From Burkholderiaceae bacterium (GTDB lineage: Bacteria; Pseudomonadota; Gammaproteobacteria; Burkholderiales; Burkholderiaceae_C): 64,000 nucleotides of DNA. The position numbers were made by a program, and so were the translations under genes. The notes beneath the pieces were generated by a model. That model searched no databases and was not told the origin of the DNA. It saw only the letters and a list, made by a program, of their open reading frames with translations. Below, in pieces: positions 1 to 8,914 of the stretch. The stretch covers positions 20,510 through 84,509 of the forward strand of contig JAFMFB010000005.1 in assembly GCA_017856435.1 (NCBI GenBank). The letters run 5' to 3'. Position 1 is the stretch's first letter; every line of letters starts with the position of its first letter.

Positions 1-429
1 GTGGCCGGTTCGCTGTTTGCTATGTTCAGCGGTTTTTACTACTGGGCGCCCAAATGGACCGGTGTGATGTACAACGAAACCCGCGGCAAAATCCATTTCT
101 GGTGGTCGCTGATTTCCTTCAATATCACCTTTTTCCCGATGCACTTCCTCGGGCTGGCAGGCATGCCGCGTCGCTATGCTGACTACCCGATGCAGTTCGC
201 CGACTTCAACGCCATCGCTTCGGTGGGTGCCTTCCTGTTCGGGTTTGCCCAGCTTTACTTCTTCCTCTTTGTGGTTCTGCCCGTGATGCGCGGCCAGGGA
301 GCAAAAGCCGAGCAAAAACCCTGGGAAGGTTCTGAAGGCTTGGAGTGGGAACTGCCGTCACCTGCGCCCTACCACTCGTTCAGCACCCCGCCCAAGCTTG
401 ATGCGACTGCTTCGCGGGTGATTGGCTAA
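1..429 (+). CDS. ctaD: Cytochrome c oxidase subunit I, C-terminal part (partial)
   Basis: The reading frame is open from the first base, so the N-terminal three quarters, including the haem and CuB ligands, lie outside the window. The visible 142 codons match the last membrane helices of haem-copper oxidase subunit I, with the conserved stretches YNETRGKIHFW and MPRRYADYP typical of aa3-type enzymes. The subunit is the catalytic, proton-pumping core of respiratory complex IV in the inner membrane. Downstream assembly genes in the same direction confirm the setting. Family identity is near certain; only the truncation is an artefact of the window. Confidence 0.97.
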   Translation: MAGSLFAMFSGFYYWAPKWTGVMYNETRGKIHFWWSLISFNITFFPMHFLGLAGMPRRYADYPMQFADFNAIASVGAFLFGFAQLYFFLFVVLPVMRGQGAKAEQKPWEGSEGLEWELPSPAPYHSFSTPPKLDATASRVIG

Positions 430-450
430 GTTGCCTGGCGGACTGAAGCT

Positions 451-561
451 GTGAATCTGGAAGACAAGAAAAAGGCCAACCTGCGGCTGGCGCTCATCCT
501 GCTCTCGGTGGTGCTGGTCTTTTTTGTTGGCTTTCTTTTCAGGATGACTTGGTTCTCCTGA
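451..561 (+). CDS. Small single-helix protein of the cytochrome oxidase cluster (36 aa)
   Basis: A GTG-started 36-codon frame fits exactly between ctaD and ctaG. It has a charged N-terminus (NLEDKKKANLR) followed by one hydrophobic helix and ends MTWFS. Betaproteobacterial cta clusters often carry a tiny membrane protein here, annotated as a cytochrome oxidase small assembly protein, and position, size and topology agree with that. Its role is not established; it may help CuB delivery together with CtaG. No strong ribosome site is visible, so translation may be coupled to ctaD. Gene finders with a length cut-off would miss it. Confidence 0.72.
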   Translation: MNLEDKKKANLRLALILLSVVLVFFVGFLFRMTWFS

Positions 562-568
562 CCCTGCC

Positions 569-1174
569 ATGGAATTGCGCATTGAAAACCTGAGGATGGT
601 GGGCAAGCTGGCAGTCGTCGTGGCTGTCATGTTTGCCTTTGGCTATGCCCTGGTGCCGCTGTATAAGGCCATCTGTGAATTCACGGGCATCAATGTGTTG
701 TCGCAGGGTGAGCGCAATGTGCTGGGTCTTTCTCGGGTTGCGCCAGAAAACACCCAGGTTGACTTCAGCCGAACCATTACGGTCGAATTTGATGCCAATG
801 CGCGCGGGCCCTGGAGTTTTCGCCCCATGCAGAATTATGTGAAGGTGCATCCAGGCCAGATGGTTACCGTGATGTACGAGTTTCAGAACACCCAGGAGCG
901 TCGTATGTCCGCGCAAGCCATTCCCAGCTATGCGCCGCGACAGGCAGCGGCCCATTTCAACAAATTGGAGTGTTTCTGCTTCAATGAGTACACCCTCAAC
1001 CCGGGCGAGAAAAAACAATGGCCTGTGGTTTTTGTGATTGATCCCAAGCTGTCCAGGGATGTGGGAACAATCACGCTGTCTTATACATTTTTTGAGGTGG
1101 GTAGCAAAACACCAGCAGCACCGTCTGGCCTGCTCGGTACCCGCTTGGTGTCCGTCAAGGATCAGGGCGCATGA
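569..1174 (+). CDS. ctaG: Cytochrome c oxidase assembly protein CtaG (Cox11)
   Basis: A 201-residue protein with one N-terminal membrane anchor (about residues 9-30) and a periplasmic domain. It carries the Cox11 copper-binding motif ECFCFNEYTL near residue 132. Cox11 proteins insert CuB into subunit I of cytochrome c oxidase. The start lies 7 bases after the small upstream gene, and the end overlaps the DUF2970 gene in an ATGA junction, so translational coupling is likely. Length and motif are normal for the family. Confidence 0.97.
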   Translation: MELRIENLRMVGKLAVVVAVMFAFGYALVPLYKAICEFTGINVLSQGERNVLGLSRVAPENTQVDFSRTITVEFDANARGPWSFRPMQNYVKVHPGQMVTVMYEFQNTQERRMSAQAIPSYAPRQAAAHFNKLECFCFNEYTLNPGEKKQWPVVFVIDPKLSRDVGTITLSYTFFEVGSKTPAAPSGLLGTRLVSVKDQGA

Positions 1175-1392
1175 AGCTTGAGAACCCTTCTCCCCCGAAG
1201 CAAAATTCTGCGACCTTCCTGCAAACCGTGAAGGCCGTTGCTTGGTCGTTTCTGGGCGTCCGAAAAAAGAGCGAAATGGATGCGGACGTGGTGCGGCTCA
1301 ACATCCTGCATATTCTCGCTGTCGGTGCGATTGGGGCCGTCCTCTTTGTCCTGACGCTGATTGGGTTGGTGCACCTGGTGGTTGCCGCTTGA
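1171..1392 (+). CDS. DUF2970 membrane protein
   Basis: A 73-residue protein with a soluble N-terminal third containing TFLQTVKAVAWSFLGVRKKS, then one C-terminal membrane helix (about residues 47-71). The FLGVRK element is typical of DUF2970, a small family found beside oxidase assembly genes in betaproteobacteria. It starts inside the ctaG stop codon by a 4-base overlap and lies 59 bases before ctaE. The function is unknown; context suggests a part in complex IV biogenesis or stability. Confidence 0.88.
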   Translation: MKLENPSPPKQNSATFLQTVKAVAWSFLGVRKKSEMDADVVRLNILHILAVGAIGAVLFVLTLIGLVHLVVAA

Positions 1393-1451
1393 GCCCCGGG
1401 TTGATTTGATTTGAATTTGAAAGTAGCAGAACTGGTAAGAATGGAGCAAAC

Positions 1452-2333
1452 ATGAGTTCGACATCACACGGTCAAACCCCGTACTACTTTGTGCCTGAGC
1501 CGTCCCGTCACCCTGTGATGGCCGCCACGGGCTTGTTTTTCGTTCTGTTTGGTGCCGCCCAGTGGATCAATGGTGCCGCCTGGGGCAAGTACAGTCTTTT
1601 GGCTGGCATGGCCCTTTGGCTGTTTGTGTTGTACCAGTGGTTTCGAGATGCCATCGGCGAGAGCGAAGGTGGCATGTACGGGCGCAAGATTGATGTCTCC
1701 TTTCGCTGGAGCATGACCTGGTTCATCTTTTCCGAGGTCATGTTCTTTGGAGGATTCTTCAGCGCACTGTGGTGGGTTCGGGTGCATTCGCTGCCGGAAC
1801 TGGGCAGCCTGGACAACGCACTCTTGTGGCCTGACTTCAAGGCGGTCTGGCCTACCCAGGCTGCTGGCATGACCGCTTCACCCGGGGGCGTGATCGAGCC
1901 GTTCCAGACCATGGGCCCTTGGCCGCTGCCTACCATCAACACTGCCCTGCTGCTGACCTCCGGGGTAACCCTCACGATTGCCCACCATGCACTGCGCGAT
2001 GGTAATCGCAGCAAAACCATTGCCTTTATGTGGCTGACTGTCTTACTGGGTCTGATCTTCCTGTTTGTCCAAGGCTATGAGTACATGCATGCCTACAGCG
2101 ATCTCAACCTGAAGTTGACCTCGGGTGTTTACGGCTCGACCTTCTTCATGCTCACAGGCTTTCACGGCTTCCATGTGTTTGTCGGCATGTTGATGCTGTT
2201 TTTCATCACCCTGCGTTTGCAAAAGGGTCACTTCACCGCAGAGCGCCATTTTGGATTTGAGGGGGCTGCCTGGTACTGGCACTTTGTGGACGTGGTTTGG
2301 CTGGGTCTTTATATTCTGGTCTACTGGATGTAA
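1452..2333 (+). CDS. ctaE: Cytochrome c oxidase subunit III
   Basis: A 293-residue, seven-helix membrane protein of the haem-copper oxidase subunit III family. Conserved pieces include the N-terminal YYFVPEPSRHPV, WFIFSEVMFFGGFF with its buried glutamate, and the C-terminal AAWYWHFVDVVWLGLYI. It belongs to the aa3 complex whose subunit I is cut at the window start. A GGAG ribosome site lies just before the ATG. A strong hairpin follows the gene, so the first transcription unit probably ends here. Confidence 0.98.
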   Translation: MSSTSHGQTPYYFVPEPSRHPVMAATGLFFVLFGAAQWINGAAWGKYSLLAGMALWLFVLYQWFRDAIGESEGGMYGRKIDVSFRWSMTWFIFSEVMFFGGFFSALWWVRVHSLPELGSLDNALLWPDFKAVWPTQAAGMTASPGGVIEPFQTMGPWPLPTINTALLLTSGVTLTIAHHALRDGNRSKTIAFMWLTVLLGLIFLFVQGYEYMHAYSDLNLKLTSGVYGSTFFMLTGFHGFHVFVGMLMLFFITLRLQKGHFTAERHFGFEGAAWYWHFVDVVWLGLYILVYWM

Positions 2334-2391
2334 ACCCCAAGCTGACCATGGCTTGAGGCGGGCGCCCTTTGGTGGCTAGCCCAGGTCTGGC

Positions 2392-2424
2392 AAAACAAGA
2401 GCCGCGTCATGCGGCTTTTGTTTT
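2392..2424. terminator. Bidirectional hairpin terminator between ctaE and the DUF2909 gene
   Basis: A perfect 14-bp inverted repeat: AAAACAAGAGCCGC, a five-base loop, then GCGGCTTTTGTTTT. The stem is GC-rich at its top and A/T-rich at its base, so it gives a U-rich tail on either strand. It lies between convergent genes and would serve both. Confidence 0.85.
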
Positions 2425-2440
2425 GATGTGAGGCGCAGGC

Positions 2441-2662
2441 TTATTGTCCGGCAGAAATTCCTGTCGGTCGGATGTAGCCCAGCTTCCATGCAATCAGGAT
2501 GCAGACAAAGACGAGAATCGAAAATCCGACCCGCAGCGCCAAGGCGCGGGCCATATTGCTGGACTTGGGCTTGCCGTCCCGGCCATCGTTGAGCATGAAG
2601 AACAGGGCAGACCCCAGGCTGGCCAGAATTGCGAGAAAGGCAAGAATGACAAGATATTTCAT
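2441..2662 (-). CDS. Twin-transmembrane DUF2909-type protein
   Basis: A 73-residue protein starting MKYLVILAFLAILASLGSAL, with two hydrophobic helices (about 3-23 and 46-63) joined by a loop with basic residues and GKPKSSNMARAL. This matches DUF2909, a small inner-membrane family in betaproteobacterial oxidase clusters. The start was placed at this internal methionine because upstream codons look non-coding. It is divergent from the SURF1 gene with 15 bases between the starts. The function is unknown. Confidence 0.85.
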   Translation of the reverse strand: MKYLVILAFLAILASLGSALFFMLNDGRDGKPKSSNMARALALRVGFSILVFVCILIAWKLGYIRPTGISAGQ

Positions 2663-2677
2663 GAACGGAATTATCGC

Positions 2678-3394
2678 GTGAATGCTGGTTCTCGTTTTTG
2701 CTTGATCACTGCAGCGGCAGTGCTGGCCTGCCTGCTTACAGCGTCGCTTGGCTTCTGGCAACTCAACCGCGCCCATTCAAAAGAGGATTTACAGTCGCGT
2801 CTTGATGAGCGCATGCGCCAGGCCGAACTGGATGTGCAAGGCCTGAAGGTCTCAGATATTTCAGACTTGCAATACCGTAGGGTGAATGCCAGTGGTCAAT
2901 GGCTGGCTGAACGCAGTATTTTTCTGGAGAACCGGCCCATGCAGGGGCAGGTGGGTTTTTATGTGGTCACCCCGTTGCGTTTGCAGGATAGCGAGGAGGT
3001 TGTGCTGGTGTTGCGTGGTTGGGTTGCCCGTGATTTCCAGGATCGCACACGGATTCCGCGCCTTGAGTCCTCGCCCGGACTGGTCCAGGTGAAAGGCCGG
3101 CTGATCCCTGCCTTGCCCAAACTGTATGAGCTGGGAGAATCTTCCGCAGGACAAATACGGCAAAATCTTGATATCACGACTTACAGCAGAGAGAGTGGCT
3201 TGCCCCTGGCCCCCTTCATAGTCCAGCAAACTGAGGAACTGGCTGATGGGCTCTTGCGCAATTGGCCCCCGGTAGGCACGGGAGTCGAAAAACACTATGG
3301 TTATGCGTTTCAATGGTTCGGGCTGTGCGCCCTGATTGCGATTCTTTATGTCTGGTTCCAAGTACTCCGAAACCCCCGCCGCCGCTCGACCTGA
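2678..3394 (+). CDS. SURF1 family cytochrome oxidase biogenesis protein
   Basis: A 238-residue protein with membrane helices at both ends (about 6-28 and 207-227) and a periplasmic domain, the SURF1 topology. Family marks are LGFWQLNRA after the first helix, LQYRRVNASGQW, and HYGYAFQWFGL before the last helix. SURF1/Shy1 helps haem a handling during subunit I assembly. A GTG start at 2678 gives the normal SURF1 N-terminus; the longer open frame upstream is antisense to the neighbouring gene. The 3' end overlaps the next gene. Confidence 0.93.
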   Translation: MNAGSRFCLITAAAVLACLLTASLGFWQLNRAHSKEDLQSRLDERMRQAELDVQGLKVSDISDLQYRRVNASGQWLAERSIFLENRPMQGQVGFYVVTPLRLQDSEEVVLVLRGWVARDFQDRTRIPRLESSPGLVQVKGRLIPALPKLYELGESSAGQIRQNLDITTYSRESGLPLAPFIVQQTEELADGLLRNWPPVGTGVEKHYGYAFQWFGLCALIAILYVWFQVLRNPRRRST

Positions 3395-4070
3395 AACCGA
3401 AGGGGATCATCTGCTGGGGCTGACCATCTACGACCTGCCTGAGCCGACTCAGGTCATGGCCGAAGAGGCTCGCCGGACCCGCGCGGGTCGCTGGAAGATG
3501 ATCGGCCTGATGCTGCTCTGCGCCGCGCCCGTTCTGGCCTCCTACTTCACCTTTTATGTGATCCGACCTGAGGCACGCCGTAATTTTGGTGAGCTGATCG
3601 AGCCGCAACGTGCCCTTCCGGCAATCAACGCGCTGGACTTGCAGGGTAATGCCTACAAGTTGCAAGATCTAAGGGGCCAATGGCTTTTGATCAGTATCGG
3701 TAGCGCAGAGTGCAATGCCCAGTGCGTGCAACAGCTCTATTTTCAGCGCCAGCTGCGCGAAAGTCTTGGCAAGGACAAGGTACGTCTGGATCGGGTCTGG
3801 CTGATCCGCGATGACAAAAACGTGTCCCCCGAGTTGCTGGCCGGCCTCAAGGAGGCAACGGTATTGCGTGTGCCACTGTCGGAATTGCAAGCCTGGCTGA
3901 CACCGGCTGCCGGTCAATCGCTGGACCAGCACCTTTTTGTGGTTGACCCGAACGGCAACTGGATGATGCGCTTTCCCGCCAATATGGACATTGCAAGTGC
4001 GGCCAAGGCCAAGCGCGACCTTGAGCGACTGATGCGCGCTTCCGCTTCCTGGGACCAGCCCGGGCGATAA
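3348..4070 (+). CDS. Sco-like membrane-anchored thioredoxin-fold protein
   Basis: A 240-residue protein with a cytoplasmic N-terminus, one membrane helix (about residues 52-72) and a periplasmic thioredoxin-like domain. It keeps a Sco-style CxxxC pair (AECNAQCVQ) and a later histidine (DQHLFVVDP), so copper binding or thiol exchange is plausible. It overlaps SURF1 and directly precedes ctaA, a position where many betaproteobacteria have a cytochrome oxidase assembly protein. The ATG at 3348 was preferred to a TTG at 3336. A second, more typical Sco protein closes this operon, so the two may divide the work. Confidence 0.82.
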   Translation: MSGSKYSETPAAARPETEGDHLLGLTIYDLPEPTQVMAEEARRTRAGRWKMIGLMLLCAAPVLASYFTFYVIRPEARRNFGELIEPQRALPAINALDLQGNAYKLQDLRGQWLLISIGSAECNAQCVQQLYFQRQLRESLGKDKVRLDRVWLIRDDKNVSPELLAGLKEATVLRVPLSELQAWLTPAAGQSLDQHLFVVDPNGNWMMRFPANMDIASAAKAKRDLERLMRASASWDQPGR

Positions 4071-4072
4071 GC

Positions 4073-5230
4073 ATGGACAGTGTGGCCCTCTACAACCTTG
4101 CCCCCGCCTTGCAGCTCATGCTGCTGGGCGTGTTGCTTGCCTGCGGGCCCTTGGCCTGGATCTGGCTGCGCAAGGGCCGGCAAAGTACGCCGCGCCGCTT
4201 GCACGCGCTGACCTTGCTGACGCTGTTTCTGACGTTTGATCTGGTGCTGTTTGGATCATTTACCCGGCTCACCGATTCGGGTTTGGGTTGCCCGGACTGG
4301 CCCGGCTGCTACGGCAGCGCCAGCCCGGTGGGCGCCCATGCTCAGATCAGTACGGCCCAGCAAGCCATGCCCACTGGACCGGTGACCCACGGCAAGGCCT
4401 GGGTCGAAATGATCCACCGCTACCTGGCCACTGCAGTCGGTGTGCTGATCCTCACGCTGACCATTGCCAGCTGGCGAGCCTACCGGTCTGGGCAGGACAG
4501 CTTGCCAGTTTCGCCCTGGTGGGCCACCGTCACGCTTGTCTGGGTGTGTCTCCAAGGTGCTTTTGGTGCGTTGACCGTGACCATGAAGTTGTTTCCAGCC
4601 ATTGTCACCCTGCATCTGCTGGGTGGGGTGGCGCTGTTGCTCCTCTTGTGTGTGCAATCATTGCGCTTTGCCCAGGCCCAGCAACCTACACTGCAGCATC
4701 AGATTTCGCCTTCCTTGCGGCATCTGCTCTGGTTTGGCTTGCTGCTCTTGCTGCTGCAACTGGCCCTGGGTGGCTGGGTGAGTACCAACTACGCTGTCCT
4801 GGCCTGTACCGACTTTCCGCGCTGCCAGGGCCAATGGTGGCCGGACATGAATTTCCAGCAGGGGTTTGAGATTTGGCGGGAACTTGGCCTGAGCCGTGAT
4901 GGCCAGCACATTACTTTTGCGGCCCTGACGGCAATTCACTACAGCCACCGCTTGCTCGCCTATCTGGTCATCGGGGTCCTGGCCGGGCTGGCCTGGCGGC
5001 TGCATCGTCAGTCGCCTTTGCAGGTACAGGCACGCTGGCTGGCAGGGTTGCTGCTGTTGCAAATTCTGACCGGCCTGAGCAACGTTGTGCTCGACTGGCC
5101 CTTGATCGCTGCTGTATTGCATACCGGGGGTGCAGCTGCCCTGGCGCTGGTACTGACCTGGAGCTTGGCTGGTTCCCGCAGTCAGGCAGTTGAGCGGGTT
5201 TCTGATTTTTCTGTTTCAAGGCTGGCCTGA
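4073..5230 (+). CDS. ctaA: Haem A synthase (Cox15/CtaA)
   Basis: A 385-residue polytopic membrane protein of the COX15/CtaA family, which oxidises the C8 methyl of haem O to give haem A. Diagnostic stretches are [19 protein letters not shown] near the N-terminal third, [11 protein letters not shown], and in the second half [17 protein letters not shown] and [12 protein letters not shown]; the histidines sit in paired helices. It starts 2 bases after the previous gene, and its TGA overlaps the ctaB start by one base, matching the order of the two pathway steps. Confidence 0.97.
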   Translation: MDSVALYNLAPALQLMLLGVLLACGPLAWIWLRKGRQSTPRRLHALTLLTLFLTFDLVLFGSFTRLTDSGLGCPDWPGCYGSASPVGAHAQISTAQQAMPTGPVTHGKAWVEMIHRYLATAVGVLILTLTIASWRAYRSGQDSLPVSPWWATVTLVWVCLQGAFGALTVTMKLFPAIVTLHLLGGVALLLLLCVQSLRFAQAQQPTLQHQISPSLRHLLWFGLLLLLLQLALGGWVSTNYAVLACTDFPRCQGQWWPDMNFQQGFEIWRELGLSRDGQHITFAALTAIHYSHRLLAYLVIGVLAGLAWRLHRQSPLQVQARWLAGLLLLQILTGLSNVVLDWPLIAAVLHTGGAAALALVLTWSLAGSRSQAVERVSDFSVSRLA

Positions 5231-6126
5231 TGAGTACCCCTGATATCGAACTTGGCAAGCCATCCCTGTTCAAGCAGTTTTATGCGCTGACCAAGCCCCG
5301 CGTGGTGCAGCTGATTGTGTTCTGCGCCCTGATCGGTATGGTGCTGGCTGTTCCAACCTGGCCCAACGGTGCTGAACTTGGTCTGATGATTTGGGCCAGC
5401 CTGGGCATCTGGTTGGTGGCCGGCGCTGCTGCGGCTTTCAACTGCATTGTTGAGAAGGGCATTGACGCCAAGATGAAGCGAACTGCCTGGCGGCCTACGG
5501 CCAAGGGCGAGTTGAGTGATTTCCAGACCCTGTTATTTTCGGCCCTGCTCTGCGTTGCCGGCTCGGTCTTGCTGTACGTCTGGGTCAACCCCTTGACCAT
5601 GTGGCTGACCTTTGCCACCTTTGTAGGCTATGCCGTGGTCTACACCGTTATTCTCAAACCCCTGACTCCGCAGAACATTGTGATTGGCGGAGCTTCAGGC
5701 GCCATGCCCCCGGTGCTGGGCTGGGCCGCCATGACCGGCGATGTGGCACCGCAGGCCCTGATCCTGTTTCTGATCATCTTTCTATGGACCCCACCGCATT
5801 TCTGGGCTCTGGCCTTGTACCGCGTTGAAGACTATCGACAGTCGGGTTTGCCAATGCTGCCGGTCACGCATGGCAACGAGTTCACCCGCCTTCAAATCCT
5901 GCTCTATACCCTGATCCTGTTCGCTGCCTGCCTGATGCCTTTCATCTACCGGATGAGCGGCTGGCTGTACCTGGTGGCGGCCGTGTTGTTGAACATTGGT
6001 TTTTGCCTGTATGCCTGGCGCCTGTGGCGCGGCTACTCGGATGAACTGGCCCGCAAGACCTTCCGCTTTTCACTGATACACCTCAGCCTGCTGTTTGCGG
6101 CGCTTCTGGTGGACCATTACCTATGA
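5230..6126 (+). CDS. ctaB: Protohaem IX farnesyltransferase (haem O synthase)
   Basis: A 298-residue UbiA-type prenyltransferase with about nine helices. It attaches the farnesyl tail to protohaem IX, making haem O for CtaA. The aspartate-rich region [20 protein letters not shown] lies near residue 75, and a second motif [17 protein letters not shown] near 200. ctaA and ctaB are translationally coupled (TGATG). The stop overlaps the sco start in an ATGA junction. Confidence 0.97.
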   Translation: MSTPDIELGKPSLFKQFYALTKPRVVQLIVFCALIGMVLAVPTWPNGAELGLMIWASLGIWLVAGAAAAFNCIVEKGIDAKMKRTAWRPTAKGELSDFQTLLFSALLCVAGSVLLYVWVNPLTMWLTFATFVGYAVVYTVILKPLTPQNIVIGGASGAMPPVLGWAAMTGDVAPQALILFLIIFLWTPPHFWALALYRVEDYRQSGLPMLPVTHGNEFTRLQILLYTLILFAACLMPFIYRMSGWLYLVAAVLLNIGFCLYAWRLWRGYSDELARKTFRFSLIHLSLLFAALLVDHYL

Positions 6127-6755
6127 GTAGTTTGACCAAGAATCTGCTGGTGCCGGGCCCGCTTTGGCGATGGCTTAGGTGGGCCGTGCTGGCCTTCACG
6201 ATTGCAGGCCTGACTGCCTGTGGCCAGAACAAGGCCCAATTCAGCGCGATTGATGTCACCGGTGCAGACTATGCCAAGGACTTCGAACTGCTCGATCACA
6301 ATGGCCAGGTCCGACATCTGGCGGACTTTCGCGGCAAGGTGGTGGTCATGTTCTTTGGCTACACCCAATGCCCGGATGTATGCCCTACGTCGATGAGCGA
6401 ACTGGTCGAGGTTAAAAAATTGCTGGGCCCCCAAGCTGACAAGTTGCAGGGCTTGTTCGTCACGGTAGATCCGGCGCGGGATACGCCCGAAGTGCTGAAG
6501 ACCTACATGAGCAATTTTGATCCCACCTTCATCGCGCTGTTCGCCCGCTCGCCGCAGGACCTGTTGGCTGTTGCCAAAGACTACAAGGTCTATTACAAGA
6601 AGGTCGAAGGCAAGACAGCGACCAGCTACACCATGGACCATTCGGCGGGCAGCTATATCTATGACCCCGAAGGGCGATTAAGGCTTTACACCCGCTATGG
6701 CTCTGGGGCAGCCGCAATGGCTGCCGACGTCAAACTGTTGCTGCAAGGCAGGTAA
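6123..6755 (+). CDS. SCO1/SenC/PrrC family copper chaperone
   Basis: A 210-residue protein with an N-terminal hydrophobic segment ending LTACGQ, which could be a lipobox or a membrane anchor. A thioredoxin-fold domain follows. The copper motif is complete: [11 protein letters not shown] near residue 85 and the distal histidine in [12 protein letters not shown]. Sco proteins deliver copper to, or reduce, the CuA site of subunit II. It is the last gene of the haem A/assembly operon and overlaps ctaB by 4 bases. Confidence 0.95.
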   Translation: MSSLTKNLLVPGPLWRWLRWAVLAFTIAGLTACGQNKAQFSAIDVTGADYAKDFELLDHNGQVRHLADFRGKVVVMFFGYTQCPDVCPTSMSELVEVKKLLGPQADKLQGLFVTVDPARDTPEVLKTYMSNFDPTFIALFARSPQDLLAVAKDYKVYYKKVEGKTATSYTMDHSAGSYIYDPEGRLRLYTRYGSGAAAMAADVKLLLQGR

Positions 6756-6808
6756 ACCAGTGCGCTTTGTGCCGTCTGAGTCGCTGGCTGCCGACAACAG
6801 AGCCGGTC

Positions 6809-7789
6809 TTACTCGACCTTGATGGCGCGATCGCGAATGATCTGACCCAGCGTCCTGGTGTCAGCCTTGATGCGCAGGGCAAGCGCCTGCGAAGAACCAC
6901 CCACCACCTGCCAGCCCTGCTGGTAAAGCCTGCTGCGAACTTCCGGGGAGCGCACAATCTGGCTGAGTAAGTCCGACAGCCGGGCCACCACCGGCTTGGG
7001 CAGGGACGCCGGGCCGGCCACCGCGTTCCAGATTTCAAGTTGAAAGTCCTTCACGCCGGCTTCACTCAGGCTGGGCACCTCGGGTGCCAGCGCACTACGT
7101 CCAGGCGAGGTGACGCCAAGCAACCTGACCTTGCCCGCACGAGCCTGGGCCATGGCCAAACCCGGAGGCAACATCGACAACTGAACCTGCTCTCCCAGCA
7201 TGGCAGTCACCACCTGCGGGTAGCCCGGGTAAGGCACGTGGACAGGCTCAATGCCAGTGCGAGCCTTGAGCAGTTCCATGCCGATATGCCCTACCGTGCC
7301 CACGCCCGGAGAGCCGTAACTCCAGGCGTTGCCCTTGGCGCGGGCAGTTGACAGGAAATCAGCGGCACTGCTGGCTGGAAAAGTGGCCGGGGCCGCCAGC
7401 AACAGGGGAGCGGTCCCGATCAGGCTGATCGGGCTGAGATCGGTCAGGGGGTCAAAGGGGGTTTTTGAATTCAGCAACCTGGCAATTGTGAGATTGCCGT
7501 TGATCATCACACCCAGGGTGTGACCATCCGTGGCTTTGGCGACCGCATCTGCCGCAATATTGCCGCCGGCACCCGGTTTGTTTTCCACCACCACCGGCTG
7601 ACCCAGCGCCTTGGCCAGGGGTTCGGCCAGGGTTCGTGCAACCAGATCGGGCGAAGTGCCGGCAGGAAAGCCCACCAGGATGCGGACCGGCTTGCTCGGC
7701 CAGTTTGAGGCTGGCTGCGCCTGCGTTGCAAGGGTCAGGCAGCCCAGGGTGAGGGCCAGCAGGAGGCGGCGGCAGGTAACAGCAGTCAT
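6809..7789 (-). CDS. Bug/TctC family extracytoplasmic solute-binding protein
   Basis: A 326-residue protein with a signal peptide (about 1-24, ending TQAQPAS) and the Bug-family opening WPSKPVRILVGFPAGTSPDLVAR. GYPQVVTAMLGEQVQLSM is the usual ligand-domain element. Such proteins bind carboxylates or other small organic anions in the periplasm and often work with TctAB or without any fixed membrane partner. No tctAB lies beside it, so it is an orphan receptor here. It is convergent with sco; the ligand cannot be read from sequence. Confidence 0.9.
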   Translation of the reverse strand: MTAVTCRRLLLALTLGCLTLATQAQPASNWPSKPVRILVGFPAGTSPDLVARTLAEPLAKALGQPVVVENKPGAGGNIAADAVAKATDGHTLGVMINGNLTIARLLNSKTPFDPLTDLSPISLIGTAPLLLAAPATFPASSAADFLSTARAKGNAWSYGSPGVGTVGHIGMELLKARTGIEPVHVPYPGYPQVVTAMLGEQVQLSMLPPGLAMAQARAGKVRLLGVTSPGRSALAPEVPSLSEAGVKDFQLEIWNAVAGPASLPKPVVARLSDLLSQIVRSPEVRSRLYQQGWQVVGGSSQALALRIKADTRTLGQIIRDRAIKVE

Positions 7790-7811
7790 GGTCAGGATCT
7801 CCAGATAAAAA

Positions 7812-7839
7812 AGCCCCTGGCATGTCGGTGCCAGGGGCT
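7812..7839 (-). terminator. Terminator of rpoH
   Basis: An 11-bp perfect inverted repeat (AGCCCCTGGCA, six-base loop, TGCCAGGGGCT). On the minus strand it is followed by a run of T from the ATAAAAAA seen on the plus strand. It lies 18 bases after the rpoH stop and looks like a strong intrinsic terminator. Confidence 0.88.
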
Positions 7840-7857
7840 GTGTCCAAGGTCGAATGC

Positions 7858-8793
7858 TCAGGCGTATTCTGCCAGCGCCAACTTCATTTTCTTGAGGGCG
7901 GCTACCTCGATCTGACGAATCCGCTCAGCACTCACGCCGTACTCGGCCGCCAGTTCATGCAGGGTCATGCCGCCGGTGTTGTCGTCATTCACCTTGAGCC
8001 AGCGCTCCTGCACGATACGGCGACTGCGTGGATCGAGTACCTCCAGGGCAGCGCTCAGGCCATCGCTGGCCAGGCGATCGCGCTGGCGGTGCTCAAGCAT
8101 GACGGTGGGTTCGTGACTGGCATCCGCCAGGTAGGCAATCGGCCCAAAATGCTCCTCACCATCGTCACCGGGGGCTGGCTCCAGGGCCACGTCACCACCC
8201 GATAGGCGAGTCTCCATCTCGATCACGTCTTCCCGTTTGACATTGAGTTCACGGGCCATGACCTCGATTTCCTGCTCGCTGAGGGTTTCGCGGTGGGTGC
8301 CGCCATCAGCAGATTCGGCCTTGAAACCCTGCTTCATGGAGCGCAGGTTGAAAAAAAGTTTGCGCTGTGCCTTGGTGGTGGCAACTTTCACCATGCGCCA
8401 GTTTTTCAGGATGTATTCATGGATTTCAGCCTTGATCCAGTGCAGGGCATAGCTGACCAGTCGCACACCCTGTTCAGGGTCAAAGCGTTTGACAGCCTTC
8501 ATCAGGCCAACATTGCCTTCCTGGATCAGGTCACCTTGGGGCAAGCCATAACCCAGGTACTGGCGAGACACCGAAACCACCAGTCGAAGGTGCGAGAGGA
8601 TCAACTGGCTGGCAGCTTCAAGGTCGCCGTTCTCGCGCAATTGACGGGCGCAGTCGCGCTCCTGCTCGGCAGTCAGCAGGGGCATACGGTTCACGGCCGT
8701 GATGTAGGCATCCAGGTTGCCCAGTGGGGGCACCAGGGACCAGGGGTTGGCAACGGCAAGGGCAGCGCCGGAAGTTCCAGTTAGAGTGGTCAT
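7858..8793 (-). CDS. rpoH: RNA polymerase sigma-32 factor RpoH
   Basis: A 311-residue sigma-70-family protein without region 1.1. It has region 2 (DLIQEGNVGLMKAVKRFDP, then VSYALHWIKAEIHEYIL), the RpoH-specific box QRKLFFNLRSMK near residue 130, and a C-terminal helix-turn-helix (LAAEYGVSAERIRQIE). It directs heat-shock transcription. The start was set at 8793 because an AAGGAG site lies 8 bases upstream; the longer frame to 8820 lacks one. A CIRCE-type operator lies 31-57 bases upstream of the start, implying control by HrcA, whose gene is at 42593. A terminator follows. Confidence 0.97.
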   Translation of the reverse strand: MTTLTGTSGAALAVANPWSLVPPLGNLDAYITAVNRMPLLTAEQERDCARQLRENGDLEAASQLILSHLRLVVSVSRQYLGYGLPQGDLIQEGNVGLMKAVKRFDPEQGVRLVSYALHWIKAEIHEYILKNWRMVKVATTKAQRKLFFNLRSMKQGFKAESADGGTHRETLSEQEIEVMARELNVKREDVIEMETRLSGGDVALEPAPGDDGEEHFGPIAYLADASHEPTVMLEHRQRDRLASDGLSAALEVLDPRSRRIVQERWLKVNDDNTGGMTLHELAAEYGVSAERIRQIEVAALKKMKLALAEYA

Positions 8794-8823
8794 ACCAGAT
8801 CTCCTTTCGTCATAGTGCATATG

Positions 8824-8850
8824 TTAGCACTCTATTGGAGAGAGTGCCAA
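8824..8850 (-). promoter_or_regulatory. CIRCE operator upstream of rpoH
   Basis: TTAGCACTC, nine spacer bases, GAGTGCCAA: this matches the CIRCE consensus (TTAGCACTC-N9-GAGTGCTAA) with a single substitution and exact spacing. HrcA binds CIRCE and represses in unstressed cells. On the minus strand a TTGAAC about 10 bases before the element and CTCCAAT inside it could be a promoter that the repressor would cover; that promoter reading is tentative. Confidence 0.88.
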
Positions 8851-8914
8851 ACAAATAGTTCAATGCCGGGATCCATGTTTGGCCCTGGACCCTGAAAAAA
8901 CCTGAAAAAGGCTA

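Noticed and set aside
2444..2677. N-terminal 78-codon extension of the SURF1 frame
   Set aside because: It is antisense to the twin-transmembrane gene and puts a soluble segment before the first SURF1 helix; GTG at 2678 fits the family.
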